Source: Nostoc sp. CHAB 5824 (lineage in GTDB: Bacteria > Cyanobacteriota > Cyanobacteriia > Cyanobacteriales > Nostocaceae). Taken from it: a stretch of 64,000 bases of DNA. The stretch lies in assembly GCF_020829665.1 (NCBI RefSeq), contig NZ_JAIVFT010000018.1, positions 1-64,000 of the forward strand, read 5' to 3'. Of the stretch, positions 34,034 through 44,400 are shown piece by piece (position 1 is the first letter of the stretch; every line of letters begins with the position of its first letter). The notes beneath the pieces are model-generated. The model saw only the letters and a list, made by a program, of their open reading frames with translations, was not told where the DNA came from and ran no database searches. The translations under genes and the position numbers were made by a program.

Positions 34034-34621
34034 CTAATAAAACATTAAGTGACGCAATACATATGCTATTACAGTAACAGCACAGACCACAGTTAGTTGC
34101 CCTGGTAGTGCAAACCAGGAGTATCTGAGGATTGCTTGCATCAAGGGTAGATTTTCTGTACCTTTCCACTGAAAAAGATAGCTAATAATCAAATAAGTAA
34201 TACCGCATAGGTGAAGAGTTAACAAGCCACAAATGCAACTAAAGGCCAGAGTTTCTAGTCGGGGTCTAGCTTTAAAAGCGAACAAGCCACAAATCCAAGC
34301 TCCAGGAATGAAGCCTAGTAGATAGCCAAACTGAGATAGCTTAACATAACCAATACCGCCACCATCGGCAAATACAGGTAATAAGGTTAACCCCATTACT
34401 AAATAGGCAATTTGCGAGAGTGCACCAGCATTTTTACCCCCTAAACAACCCACCAACAGTACTGCGCCAATTTGAAAAGTGACACCTAAAGAAAAAGTCT
34501 GAATTCCGTGCTTACTCCAACTCCAAGGTAAGGTGATGCCATAAGCTTCTAGGAAGGTGCCACCCATTGTCAGAAGTAAGCCAATCATGGACCATAGTAA
34601 TTGATTGGAAGCAGCAAACAT
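34034..34621 (-). CDS. bioY: Biotin transporter BioY (ECF S component)
   Basis: The 195-residue hydrophobic protein has about six TM segments. The BioY signature is visible: TFSLGVTFQIGAVLLVGCLG, GALSQIAYLVMGLTLLPVFA then DGGGIGYVKLSQFGYLLGFI and PGAWICGLFAF. It is the substrate-binding membrane subunit of an energy-coupling-factor biotin importer. No bioMN genes are next to it, so it works alone or with a shared ECF module. It is directly upstream of lspA on the same strand. Confidence 0.92.
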   Translation of the reverse strand: MFAASNQLLWSMIGLLLTMGGTFLEAYGITLPWSWSKHGIQTFSLGVTFQIGAVLLVGCLGGKNAGALSQIAYLVMGLTLLPVFADGGGIGYVKLSQFGYLLGFIPGAWICGLFAFKARPRLETLAFSCICGLLTLHLCGITYLIISYLFQWKGTENLPLMQAILRYSWFALPGQLTVVCAVTVIAYVLRHLMFY

Positions 34622-35344
34622 TTATCAGACAACCAGGGAAAGGCAAAAGGGAAAATCAACAGCAACCAATATATTCATTAGTATTAAAATTAAATTGTGC
34701 TGATACCTTAAGAATTAGCATATTATTTTTTGCCTTTTTGATATGTAACTTTTCAGTTTTGCGAATTATGGCTTAGGTGTCTATGCTCTAATTTTATTGA
34801 CCGAAGTGTTATTTAATTCCGGTATTTTACTTAATTTGTGCTAAAATTAACTTAGCAAAACTTAGTATTTAGACTAAATTTTTAGATTCAGCGCCCAACT
34901 ATGCTACGAAAGTGCTATGAAATAGCTCCTTATTAACTATTTTTTAGCGATCGCCCTGTCTACTTTCTATAAAGTATGCAATTTATTGTTTTTCTCTACC
35001 TGTTTTTTCTAAACAATAATTTCACTGGCTAAAGTTAGATTGTTTAGTTATGGCTTGAAGTCTGCTTAATCCAATAAGCAGAAACAACTTTCATAAATTC
35101 TAAAATTTATCCAAATTTATTAATTTATTAGGTTTAAAATAATACTACACCTGGTCATGTTTTTACATATTTTTATTACTTGACCAATAAATTTACACTA
35201 CTACTAGAGTTTTGTAAATATCTGTAACAAAATTATTTTAGTACTATTTGTAACGTGTGAATAAGGCATCAGTATAAATTTTATCAAGTAAAAGTATAAA
35301 CCTAGTGTTTGTTATTCATCAAAAAAATAAGCATTTTTGGCTCT
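34622..35344. other. Long AT-rich intergenic region upstream of pstS
   Basis: About 0.7 kb between bioY (minus) and pstS (plus) with no supported gene. It is strongly AT-rich with one HIP1 GCGATCGC near 34948. The bioY and pstS promoters should lie here. Confidence 0.5.
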
Positions 35345-35374
35345 ATTAACCTATTCTTTACCTTAACCTTTATC
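35345..35374 (+). promoter_or_regulatory. PHO-box-like direct repeats upstream of pstS
   Basis: Three 8-base units, ATTAACCT, CTTTACCT and CCTTTATC, are each separated by 3 bases. This matches the spacing and sequence of cyanobacterial Pho boxes (CTTAACCT-like, SphR/PhoB-bound). It lies about 57 bases upstream of the chosen pstS start, which suggests induction by phosphate starvation. Confidence 0.7.
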
Positions 35375-35430
35375 CTTTAGGGGTATCCTTAGAAGCGCTC
35401 ACCTGAAAAATTATCTAAACATTGATAGCG

Positions 35431-36612
35431 ATGCCCTCACCTCTTAGTGTAATAAAAATTCATCGCCTCACAGCTTCAGTTTCAGTGTTAGCACTGACAA
35501 TCAGCCTAGCTGCATGTGGCGGACAGCAAAACCCAGATAATGCAGCCACTAAAAATACTCCTTCTGGCACTGCTACAGATACCACTGCCTCCAGCACAAC
35601 CAAATTAGATTTGGGTGGAAATCTCAAGTTAAGCGGGGCTGGTGCGTCTTTCCCAGCGCCACTATATGATACATGGTTTACGGATTTAAACAAAAAATAT
35701 CCAAATCTGCAAGTTGACTATGCCTCAGTTGGTAGCGGTGCTGGAGTTGAGCAATTTATCAAAGGGACTGTAGACTTTGGTGCTAGCGATGTTGCTATGA
35801 AGGATGAAGAAATCCAGAAGGTGCCAGCGGATAAGGGCGTTATTTTACTGCCTGTAACTGCTGGTAGCATCGTCCTAGCTTACAACTTGCCAGATGTTGC
35901 AGAATTAAAGCTACCAAGAGCCGTTTACACTGATATTTTACTAGGCAAGATCAAGTCTTGGGATGATCCACAAATTGCTAAGGCTAACCCAGGTGTAAAT
36001 CTTCCTAAACAGGCAATCACAGTTGTTTATCGTTCAGATGGTAGCGGAACAACAGGTGTGTTTACAAAACACCTCAGCGCTATTAGCCCGGAGTGGAAGA
36101 CTAAAGTTGGTGAAGGCAAAACTGTCAACTGGGCTGTGGGAGTTGGTGCTAAAGGAAATGAGGGTGTTACTGCCCAAATCCAACAAACACAAGGTTCTAT
36201 TGGTTATGTCGAGTACGGCTATGCCAAACAAAATAGTCTCAAGTTCGCTGCTTTGGAAAACAAAGGCGGTCAGTTTATTGTACCTACTGAGGAGTCAGCC
36301 TCTAAAACTCTGGCATCAGTAACTCTACCGCCTGATCTGCGCGTGTTCATTTCCGATCCAGAAGGCGCTGATTCCTATCCCATCGTTACTTACACTTGGC
36401 TGTTGGTTTACAAGAAATATCCCGATGCGGCAAAAGCTAAGGCAGTTGAAGCTGCGATCGAATACGCCTTAACTGAAGGTCAAAAGAATTCTGTGGCACT
36501 AGGGTATGTTCCTTTACCCCAAAACGTCATTACAAAGGTGGCTGCTGCTGCCGATCAAATCAGTCCAGAATATAAAATCGCTGTTGGTAGTGGTACTAGC
36601 GCTAGCAAGTAG
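35431..36612 (+). CDS. pstS: Phosphate ABC transporter substrate-binding lipoprotein PstS
   Basis: About 393 residues from the ATG at 35431; a TTG three codons earlier is less likely. The lipoprotein signal peptide ends in the lipobox LAAC (LTISLAACGGQ), then a Thr/Ser-rich linker, then the PstS fold. Phosphate-contacting segments are visible: LSGAGASFPAPLYDTW, VGSGAGVEQFIKGTVDFGAS, and YRSDGSGTTGVFTKHL. It captures phosphate in the periplasm for PstCAB. It is the first gene of pstSCAB and lies behind the PHO-box repeats. Confidence 0.97.
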   Translation: MPSPLSVIKIHRLTASVSVLALTISLAACGGQQNPDNAATKNTPSGTATDTTASSTTKLDLGGNLKLSGAGASFPAPLYDTWFTDLNKKYPNLQVDYASVGSGAGVEQFIKGTVDFGASDVAMKDEEIQKVPADKGVILLPVTAGSIVLAYNLPDVAELKLPRAVYTDILLGKIKSWDDPQIAKANPGVNLPKQAITVVYRSDGSGTTGVFTKHLSAISPEWKTKVGEGKTVNWAVGVGAKGNEGVTAQIQQTQGSIGYVEYGYAKQNSLKFAALENKGGQFIVPTEESASKTLASVTLPPDLRVFISDPEGADSYPIVTYTWLLVYKKYPDAAKAKAVEAAIEYALTEGQKNSVALGYVPLPQNVITKVAAAADQISPEYKIAVGSGTSASK

Positions 36613-36809
36613 CTACAGTCAAAACATGAGGCATGCATCCCTAAATAATAATTTGTAGGCTGCTCGTTAAACTTGTTGTTTTATCAACATTCGTAACTTT
36701 GAACTGTAAGTTACCAATGTTTCAGTTTCAAGAAATGATGAGGTGGCAATTTTACTAATCTGGTTGCCTCCCATATTTTTCTCTGATTTAATTGTTAAAA
36801 TCGGTAGTC

Positions 36810-37760
36810 ATGACTACAAATTCTCAAAACCTTTCATCAGCGACAAAAAATCGCTCTGATGTAGAAAAGTCCCTAGATCAGGGTTTTATTTGGCTTACTA
36901 AAATTTTCGCCTTTGGGGTTGCTGCCACTTTATTATGGATCGGCTTACAGGTTGCAATTGCTTCTTGGCCTGCCATTCAAAAGTTTGGTGCTAGCTTTTT
37001 AGCTAACACCATTTGGAACCCAGTTAATGATACCTACGGGGTGCTACCTCAAATTTATGGAACTCTCTTGAGTTCTTTTATTGGTTTACTGATAGCTATA
37101 CCGATTGGAGTTGGTACTGCTATTGTACTAAGCGAGGATTTTTTACCCGCAAAAGTGAAGTTGGTACTGGTTTTTGCAGTAGAACTGCTTGCAGCTATTC
37201 CCAGCGTTGTCTACGGTGTGTGGGGTATTTTTGTTTTAGTGCCTATTTTAACTAACTTAGGAAAATGGCTCAATAGTTACTTTAGCTGGATACCTTTTTT
37301 TAGCACCTCCCCTACAGGCCCAGGAATGTTACCAGCGGGCGTCATCTTAGCGATTATGACTTTGCCCATCATCACAGCCCTATCCCGCGATGCCTTAATT
37401 TCTATACCCTCCAGTTTGCGCCAAGCAGCCGTAGGGCTAGGAGCAACCCGATGGGAAACGATTTTGCAAATTCTGGTTCCGGCAGCCTTTTCGGGGATAG
37501 TTAGTGCAGTAATGTTGGCACTCGGTCGGGCAATGGGAGAAACAATGGCTGTGACAATGTTAATTGGTAATTCCAACAACATTAGTATCTCACTATTAGC
37601 ACCAGGTAATACGATTTCTTCTCTACTGGCAAATCAATTTTCAGAAGCTAGTGGTTTGCAAGTTTCGGCTTTAATGTACGCTGCTTTAGTTCTATTCTTT
37701 TTGACCTTGGTAGTCAATATCATGGCTGAGTTTATCGTTCTGAGAGTCAAGCGACTATAG
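36810..37760 (+). CDS. pstC: Phosphate ABC transporter permease PstC
   Basis: About 316 residues with six TM segments. PstC features include the loop NTIWNPVNDTYGVLPQIYGT, the EAA-like segment LRQAAVGLGATRWETILQIL, and RAMGETMAVTMLIGN. I use the ATG at 36810; an upstream TTG would add six residues. Together with PstA it forms the inner-membrane phosphate channel. It lies 197 bases after pstS, and pstA starts 19 bases after it. Confidence 0.96.
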   Translation: MTTNSQNLSSATKNRSDVEKSLDQGFIWLTKIFAFGVAATLLWIGLQVAIASWPAIQKFGASFLANTIWNPVNDTYGVLPQIYGTLLSSFIGLLIAIPIGVGTAIVLSEDFLPAKVKLVLVFAVELLAAIPSVVYGVWGIFVLVPILTNLGKWLNSYFSWIPFFSTSPTGPGMLPAGVILAIMTLPIITALSRDALISIPSSLRQAAVGLGATRWETILQILVPAAFSGIVSAVMLALGRAMGETMAVTMLIGNSNNISISLLAPGNTISSLLANQFSEASGLQVSALMYAALVLFFLTLVVNIMAEFIVLRVKRL

Positions 37761-37779
37761 CTTAGTTTTGGGTTGAATT

Positions 37780-38661
37780 ATGACTTCTAGTTTTCCAGAG
37801 CGCAGCCTAACTCGCGCTCCCATGTCTCAAAGGACACTGTTTAATACAGTAATGACTGTAGTTGCATTTATTTGTGGGGTATTGGCACTTGTGCCTTTAC
37901 TAGCAGTGCTTTCTTACGTTATTATTCAAGGCTTTGGCAGTTTGAGTCCCAGCGTCTTTTTTGAACTGCCACCCAAAGCTTTACAACCGGGAGGAGGCTT
38001 TGGTAATGCAATATTGGGCACCCTGCTGATGGTAGGAATTGCGGCGCTGATTAGTATCCCCTTTGGTGTTTTGGCAGCGATTTACATCACAGAATTTAGC
38101 TCGGCCATAGTAGCTAGATGGGTACGTTTTGCGGCTAACGTCCTGAGTGGAGTTCCCTCAATTATTGCCGGGGTATTTGCCTATGGCATTGTAGTTTTGA
38201 CACTGGTAAAGTTAAACTTAGGATCATATTCTGCTTTAGGTGGAGGATTTGCGCTGGCAATTTTGATGTTGCCAATTATTGTCCGAACCACTGACGAAGC
38301 TCTGCAATTAGTATCGCAAGATTTGCGACAAGCATCAGTAGGGTTAGGAGCAACTAACTTTCAAACAGTAACACAAGTAGTGTTGCCAGCAGCTCTACCA
38401 GCAATTGTAACTGGGTCAACGCTAGCGATCGCCAGAGCGTCTGGAGAAACCGCACCTTTACTATTTACTGCTCTGTTTTCCAACTTTTGGCCCGATGGCG
38501 TATTCCAACCAACAGCTTCCCTTGCTGTTTTGGTTTACAAATATGCTATTTCCCCGTTTAAAAATTGGCAATCATTAGCTTGGGCAGCATCTTTGATTTT
38601 GGTATTGATGGTTCTGATCACAAGTATCATTGCTCGCTGGGCAACTCGCAAAAAAGTTTAG
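37780..38661 (+). CDS. pstA: Phosphate ABC transporter permease PstA
   Basis: The 293-residue inner-membrane partner of PstC has six TM segments. It carries the typical LPPKALQPGGGFGNAILGTL loop region, the permease signature LRQASVGLGATNFQTVTQVV and RASGETAPLLFTALF. A second in-frame ATG at residue 15 (MSQRTLF) is an alternative start. It follows pstC after 19 bases and is followed by pstB after 54, consistent with one operon. Confidence 0.96.
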   Translation: MTSSFPERSLTRAPMSQRTLFNTVMTVVAFICGVLALVPLLAVLSYVIIQGFGSLSPSVFFELPPKALQPGGGFGNAILGTLLMVGIAALISIPFGVLAAIYITEFSSAIVARWVRFAANVLSGVPSIIAGVFAYGIVVLTLVKLNLGSYSALGGGFALAILMLPIIVRTTDEALQLVSQDLRQASVGLGATNFQTVTQVVLPAALPAIVTGSTLAIARASGETAPLLFTALFSNFWPDGVFQPTASLAVLVYKYAISPFKNWQSLAWAASLILVLMVLITSIIARWATRKKV

Positions 38662-38715
38662 TCAAATATCTACATAGCGGATTTGTATCGCTAAAACTAA
38701 TACTGCACTTAATTT

Positions 38716-39522
38716 ATGGCTACTAACATTAGCACAGTGAATGATACTGAAACAGTTTTACACACCGAAAACCTCAACGTTTACTACGGTAAGTTTTTAG
38801 CCTTGCAGAATATTTGGCTAGATATACCGAAAAATCAGGTAACAGCCTTTATCGGCCCTTCTGGTTGTGGTAAAAGTACGTTGTTGCGATGCTATAACCG
38901 CCTCAATGACCTGATTGAGTCATTTCGGGCAGAAGGTAAAATACTTTTTTACGATAAAAACTTGTATGCATCCGACATTGATCCTGTAGAGGTGCGTCGT
39001 CGGATTGGGATGGTGTTTCAAAGACCAAACCCATTTCCAAAATCAATTTATGACAACATTGCTTTTGGAGCCAAGATCAACGGCTACAAAGGTAATATGG
39101 ATGAATTAGTAGAACGCAGTCTGCGACAAGCAGCTTTGTGGGATGAAGTCAAAGATAAACTGCGACAAAACGGCTCGTCTTTATCGGGTGGACAACAGCA
39201 GAGGTTATGTATTGCTCGAGCGATCGCAGTACAACCTGAAATTATATTAATGGATGAACCTTGCTCCGCCCTCGACCCTATTTCCACCTTGCGGGTTGAA
39301 GAACTAATTCACCAACTTAAAGAGCAATATACCATCGTTATCGTCACCCATAATATGCAGCAAGCAGCGCGGGTTTCTGATAAAACAGCCTTTTTTAATG
39401 TTCGCACTACAGAGGCAGGAGGTCGTAACGGCTACATGGTAGAGTACGACGCAACAGAAGTAATTTTCAACAATCCTAAGCAGCAAGACACCCGAGATTA
39501 CGTTAGCGGCAGATTTGGATAA
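38716..39522 (+). CDS. pstB: Phosphate ABC transporter ATPase PstB
   Basis: The 268-residue ATPase energises phosphate uptake. Walker A is GPSGCGKST (about residues 48-56), the Q-loop region MVFQRPNPFPKSIYDNIAFG is diagnostic of PstB, the ABC signature is LSGGQQQRLCIARA and Walker B is IILMDEPCSALDP. The switch His is in VTHNMQQA. It is the last gene of pstSCAB. No phoU was found next to it. Confidence 0.97.
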   Translation: MATNISTVNDTETVLHTENLNVYYGKFLALQNIWLDIPKNQVTAFIGPSGCGKSTLLRCYNRLNDLIESFRAEGKILFYDKNLYASDIDPVEVRRRIGMVFQRPNPFPKSIYDNIAFGAKINGYKGNMDELVERSLRQAALWDEVKDKLRQNGSSLSGGQQQRLCIARAIAVQPEIILMDEPCSALDPISTLRVEELIHQLKEQYTIVIVTHNMQQAARVSDKTAFFNVRTTEAGGRNGYMVEYDATEVIFNNPKQQDTRDYVSGRFG

Positions 39523-39532
39523 ATATCACACA

Positions 39533-39682
39533 TTATTTATCTTGTAGGAATGAGGGATACTCGAAAATTAAAGCTATGCGATATTCCTCTAGTTTTTTTG
39601 TTTGTTTGCAAAGGTTGGCGATCGCTTGATCAATTATGGTTGTTTCTTGGTCAAGAAAAGCAATAATTAAGCTGTTTAATAT
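39533..39682 (-). pseudogene. C-terminal fragment of type I restriction specificity subunit HsdS
   Basis: Read on the minus strand, about 49 residues (SLIIAFLDQETTIIDQAIAN, then LCKQTKKLEEYRIALIFE) match the conserved C-terminal helix of HsdS subunits, where relatives read AIANFLDQETxKIDxAI and KLxEYRxALIxE. The upstream part of the same frame does not look like HsdS. No hsdM or hsdR is nearby. This is a remnant, located about 290 bases from tRNA-Gly. Confidence 0.72.
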
Positions 39683-39967
39683 TAAAACTTGCACTGACGG
39701 GCGCGTAAGATACCCACTCGAAAATAGGCCTACACATAGCGCAGTACTAGTATTGGCTGGGTTTGCCATTGCTGATCTACCTGTAAATCTTGTGATAATT
39801 ACAGAATAGGTATTCCATTATTGAAACGGTTATTTTTTAACTGGTTATTTTACCAAACCCAGACTTATTTCTTGCACTAATACACTATGGCGTAGGTTTA
39901 CCTACTTTTAACAATTTTCTTAGAGCAACTTGTCTTGTTAATTAATATACTAGATAGCTTTTTTTTA

Positions 39968-40038
39968 AGCGGGTGGCGGGAATCGAACCCGCATTAATAG
40001 CTTGGAAGGCTATAGTTTTACCACTAAACTACACCCGC
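39968..40038 (-). tRNA. tRNA-Gly(TCC)
   Basis: The minus strand folds as a complete cloverleaf: acceptor stem GCGGGTG/CACCCGC, D-loop with GTGGT, anticodon stem ATAGC/GCTAT around CTTCCAA (anticodon TCC), and T-arm GCGGGTTCGATTCCCGC. The discriminator is T, as usual for glycine. CCA is not encoded. It decodes GGA and GGG. Confidence 0.97.
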
Positions 40039-40088
40039 AAATTTCCAACCCTATAAATATAACAGAGTTTTTGCAAAAATTCAAGCAT

Positions 40089-41339
40089 CTAGTTAGAATT
40101 AGCAGGCTGGATTTTGATTCGTACAAACAAATTGCTCAAATCTGGTTTTGTGCCATCATTGTTGTGAGCGGCAAGAAAGTTTTCTGTTTTGAAAACCTCG
40201 TTGAGAACTCGCTCATATGTACTTTTTTCACTTTGTAGCGTTGCTGGTTCTATTTCTATCACTAGAGCCTGTTGAAAGTTGCCATTGCGATCAATTACTA
40301 AGCTAGCAAGGATCTGTGCAGGCTTAACTTCGGAATCACGGGGGAGAAAACTTGAGTCCAATTGTTTTGTGTTGCTTCCCCTGTATAAAGCAATAACGTC
40401 GGGTAAAGCATCTTGTCGTAATCTTCCTGATTGTATCAAGTTACTTACTTCATCTCTAAGCATAGGAGCTACTATTGCTACCGACACTCCCTCAGTAGGA
40501 GTTAGTGGAGTTTCTCTAGTCGAAGTTCCTAGAGTTTGTCTGGTAGGAGTTGGCGGAGTTTCCCTAGTTGGAGTTGGTGGAGTTTCTCTAGTCGAAGTTC
40601 CTGGAGTTTGTCTGGTAGGAGTTGGCGGAGTTTCCCTAATTGGAGTTGGTGGAGTTTCTCTAGTCGAAGTTCCTGGAGTTTGTCTAGTGGGAGTTGATGG
40701 AGTTTTCTGAGTGGGAGTGCGTGGCGTTTCTCTGTTTTCAGCTTCCGAAACTGGTGGATTTGATGGAATACCTGTTGGTAGTAGCGTTCCTTTTCCCAGT
40801 TTGATTTCTTGACGACGATTCCAAGGTAGATTACCGACTGGAACTGTAGGTGTCGGTGTCGGTGTAGATTTCGGTATCGGTGTCGGTGTAGCTGTAGGTG
40901 TTGACGTCGGCGTAGTAACTCTCCGTTGGCTATTAGGTTGAGAGGCGTAAGTACGGCTCTTTTGCTGGAGATTATCCGCAGAATTTATTGCGCCAAAATC
41001 TTGATTTCTGGGCGTAGTTCGTGCTGTTTGTGGCGAACGTGCTGGTACAGACCTTTGAGTTGAGGATAGCGGCTTTGGCGAAACTGTTTTGGCTGTTGAT
41101 TTAGATTTGGTTATTAATTTTGTTTTGGGAGCAATGTCTATCAATTCAATGGGAACAGCATATTGACTTTGTTGGGGAAACCACAAACTAAATACATTAG
41201 ATGAACGCATCAGCCAGAACGCCAGCAAGTGCAGAGAGACTGAACCTATAACGACAGAAATCCACAAACCTGGTGGATCAGAGTGCCGCCTCCAGACCTT
41301 GGCTGGAATTGGAGTTTTATCTGCAACTGATGATGTCAT
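40089..41339 (-). CDS. TonB-like protein with proline/threonine repeat linker
   Basis: 416 residues. One N-terminal TM segment (WISVVIGSVSLHLLAFWLM, about residues 26-44) is followed by a long periplasmic linker rich in Pro, Thr and Ser. About residues 200-280 are tandem 8-residue units of the TPTRETPP/TPTRQTPG type, with a 24-residue super-repeat. The last 115 residues (VSVAIVAPMLRDEVSNLIQS ... ASLVIDRNGNFQQALVIEIE) resemble a TonB-type C-terminal domain. The layout fits energy transfer from the inner to the outer membrane, but no ExbBD genes are adjacent. It lies between tRNA-Gly and cyaC. Confidence 0.72.
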   Translation of the reverse strand: MTSSVADKTPIPAKVWRRHSDPPGLWISVVIGSVSLHLLAFWLMRSSNVFSLWFPQQSQYAVPIELIDIAPKTKLITKSKSTAKTVSPKPLSSTQRSVPARSPQTARTTPRNQDFGAINSADNLQQKSRTYASQPNSQRRVTTPTSTPTATPTPIPKSTPTPTPTVPVGNLPWNRRQEIKLGKGTLLPTGIPSNPPVSEAENRETPRTPTQKTPSTPTRQTPGTSTRETPPTPIRETPPTPTRQTPGTSTRETPPTPTRETPPTPTRQTLGTSTRETPLTPTEGVSVAIVAPMLRDEVSNLIQSGRLRQDALPDVIALYRGSNTKQLDSSFLPRDSEVKPAQILASLVIDRNGNFQQALVIEIEPATLQSEKSTYERVLNEVFKTENFLAAHNNDGTKPDLSNLFVRIKIQPANSN

Positions 41340-41407
41340 ATTATATAAACTGGATATGATTAGGCAGTCTTACTCATTGGTAATGCTTTAAAATACCAGT
41401 CTAAATT

Positions 41408-44400
41408 TTAGCGATTAACAATTAGTTCTGGTGTAACAGCGAAGGTCAAAACTGTTTCATCTACTCCTTTAAGTTCTAGCGGACTACCTTTAGTAATTTC
41501 TTCTTCTTGCAAATAATCTGCCACAGCAGCAGAAACCAGGATAGTGCCGGGAACAGCAGCAGCTTGCAACCTTGCAGCAATATTCACACTTGGGCCAATG
41601 GCAGTATAATCAGCACGTTCCGCGCTACCAAACATCCCCACAACAGCAGTACCTTGATGGATACCGCACCGGAACTGTACGCTAGTAAGTTTGTCGCCAT
41701 CGAATACACCTTGGTTTCGCCAGCGCTGGTTCAAGTCATCCAGTGAGCGGTGCATTGCTCTTGCTGTATTGATGGCACGACGTACCTGTTCATTAGGGGT
41801 TAGTTCTTCGGGTGCTCCGTATAAAGCTAAGATAGCATCTCCCATAAATTTATCTACAGTGCCACCATTGCCAAATACAACTTTGGTCATGGCTTCTAAA
41901 TATTCATTTAGCAACTCTGCTACTCGCCGTGATCTAAGAGTATTTGCCAGCTGTGTAAAACCCACAATGTCACTAAACAAAACTGTGATTAAGCGTGGTT
42001 CTGGGCGCAAATCTAACGTTAAATCTCCGGTTGCAGCTTTTTGCACCAATACAGCCGGCAAAAAGCGCTTTAGCACCGATTCTGTTAGATAAGTATTTAG
42101 CTCCACGATTCGTCGTTCATTTTCCTTCAATGCCAAAAGATTCCGAACTTCAGCCAAAAGTTCCCGATCATTGAATGGTTTTGCTAAATAAGCATCCGCG
42201 CCGTGTTCTGTACCTTCGATGCGGGTTTCCTCGTCTACTTTTGCTGTCAACAGAATGATTGGTGTTCCTTTCAGCTTCTCCTCATGGCGGATCATCTGAA
42301 TCATTTCAAGTCCACTCACCAAAGGCATCATTAAGTCAGTCACAATCAAGCTGGGTATAATTTCCTTAGCTATACCGTGCCCTTCATAACCGTTACGAGC
42401 TGTGCGTACATGATAGCCGTTGCGGCGGAAAATTTCAGATACATAGGTTCGTAAATCCGGGTTGTCATCTACAACTAAAATTGAGTGCTGAGTCTTAAGT
42501 GCTGAGTCTTGAGTATCAATACTAGAGGAGAAATTTATTGTAATATCTTCAATATTGTCTGTTATTGACTCTACTAATTCTAAATCAGCCAATTCTACAC
42601 TAGCGCGGCTCGTATTCAGTTCGGTAGGCGTTTCTAGTACTTGCTGTGCGGGTAAATGAGTATTTCCAGTAACAAGCCACAAACTAAAGGTAGTGCCTTC
42701 GCCATAAACTGATTCCACAGTGACTTGGCCACCATGTAATTCTACCAATTCTTTAACTAGAGCTAAACCCAAACCACTGCCTTCATAGGAGCGGTTTGCT
42801 GAACCTTCAGCTTGGCGGAAACGCTCAAATAGATGGGGAATTTGTTCTTTAACAATGCCAATTCCAGTATCTTGTACTTGCAATAAGCAACGATCGCGCT
42901 CAGATTTTAGTCTGACACTGATCGTGCCACCTTCAGGAGTAAACTTCATGGCATTTGACAGGAGGTTGTAAACCACCTTGTCAAATTTTTCCATATCTAA
43001 GTACACCGTAGAACATTCATCTAACTGGGTGTCGAGATGCAGTCCTTTTTTCTCACAGTAGGGGCGAAAAGATTCAACAATTTGGCTGACAAATTCGACT
43101 AGATCGCAAGGACGGAAACTAGGCTGCATTCTCCCTGCATCCAGGCGTTGTAAATCCAGCAGTTGATTTACCAGTCGCAGCAGGCGGCGGGAGTTACGCA
43201 GGGCGATCGCACTTTGGGAGTAAGATAATCCTTCACCAGCTGCCACCGCCGACTCTAAAGGCCCTTGAATCAAGGTGATGGGTGTGCGAAACTCATGGGA
43301 GATATTTTGGAAAAATTCCGTTTTTTGTTTGTCTAATTCCAGTAAGCGTTCAGCTTGTTGGCGAGTTTTTTGATATAGGTGTGACTGCTGTACAGCGATC
43401 GCTGCTTGAGCTGCTACTGCTTTAGCCAAATCGATATCAGATGACAGCCATCGGCGTACTTTTTTACCTTCATGTAAAGTAATACTACCGATACATTTAC
43501 CATCAGCCAATAATGGCACAACCATTAGCGATCGCGCTGGCATTTTTAAAGGCAAATCAAAACCCTGTACATCAGACGGAGAATGGCTCACATTACCAAT
43601 TACCACCGGTTCATGTGTCTGTAGCATTTGTTGGAGGATTGGATTCTCCTGTATAGATGATTGAGAATAGGGTAATCTCTGAGTTGATAGGTGATTATTG
43701 CTACTATAATCATTGTTTGGGGCTGGCGATGCCTGCGACGGGCTGTGCTTACGCAAATTTTCCGAATGTTGAAAACTGTCATACAAGCCCACACACTGAA
43801 CAAACTCATCTTCCTCTGTCCACAAAGACAGAACACAGCCATCAACTTGTAAGGCTTGTCCCAATTGGTGGGTGATAGCTGCAAAAATATCTTGGGGGTC
43901 TAAGCTAGAGCGAATCGCGCTAGTAATTGTATTAATTAGGGCTTCTCGCTTGGCAAGGGCACGTACTTGTTCGTAAGCATAAGCTTGAGACAAAGCTAAA
44001 GCTGCCTGATCTGCCACCATCAACACTAGCTGTACCTCATCATCCTCCCAGAAGCGAGGCAGAGAACACTGATGCAGTGCCAGCACTGCCATCAGTTCTT
44101 GTTGGCAAATTAATGGCACAACTAAACTAGAACAAATGTTAGCGGCAGTAAAAGCTGCCCCACGTTGGCGCAGTTCGGGAGTATTACCGTGAATACGCTC
44201 ATCATCTATCACATCGTGAATCACCTGGACTTCACGGGTTTCCCACACTGTTTGAGCCAAAAGAGACAGAGGGGCAGAGGGTGAGAGGGGCACAGCAGAA
44301 GAATTATTTAGCTGCACCTCTGCTTGTGTATACTCCCCTGTTTCTTCAGAAAGAGCCTTCTGATAAATGAATCCTTTATCCGCTAACTGCTCATCTTGAA

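Noticed and set aside
40279..40710. 143-codon plus-strand frame
   Set aside because: Antisense of the TonB-like Pro/Thr repeats.
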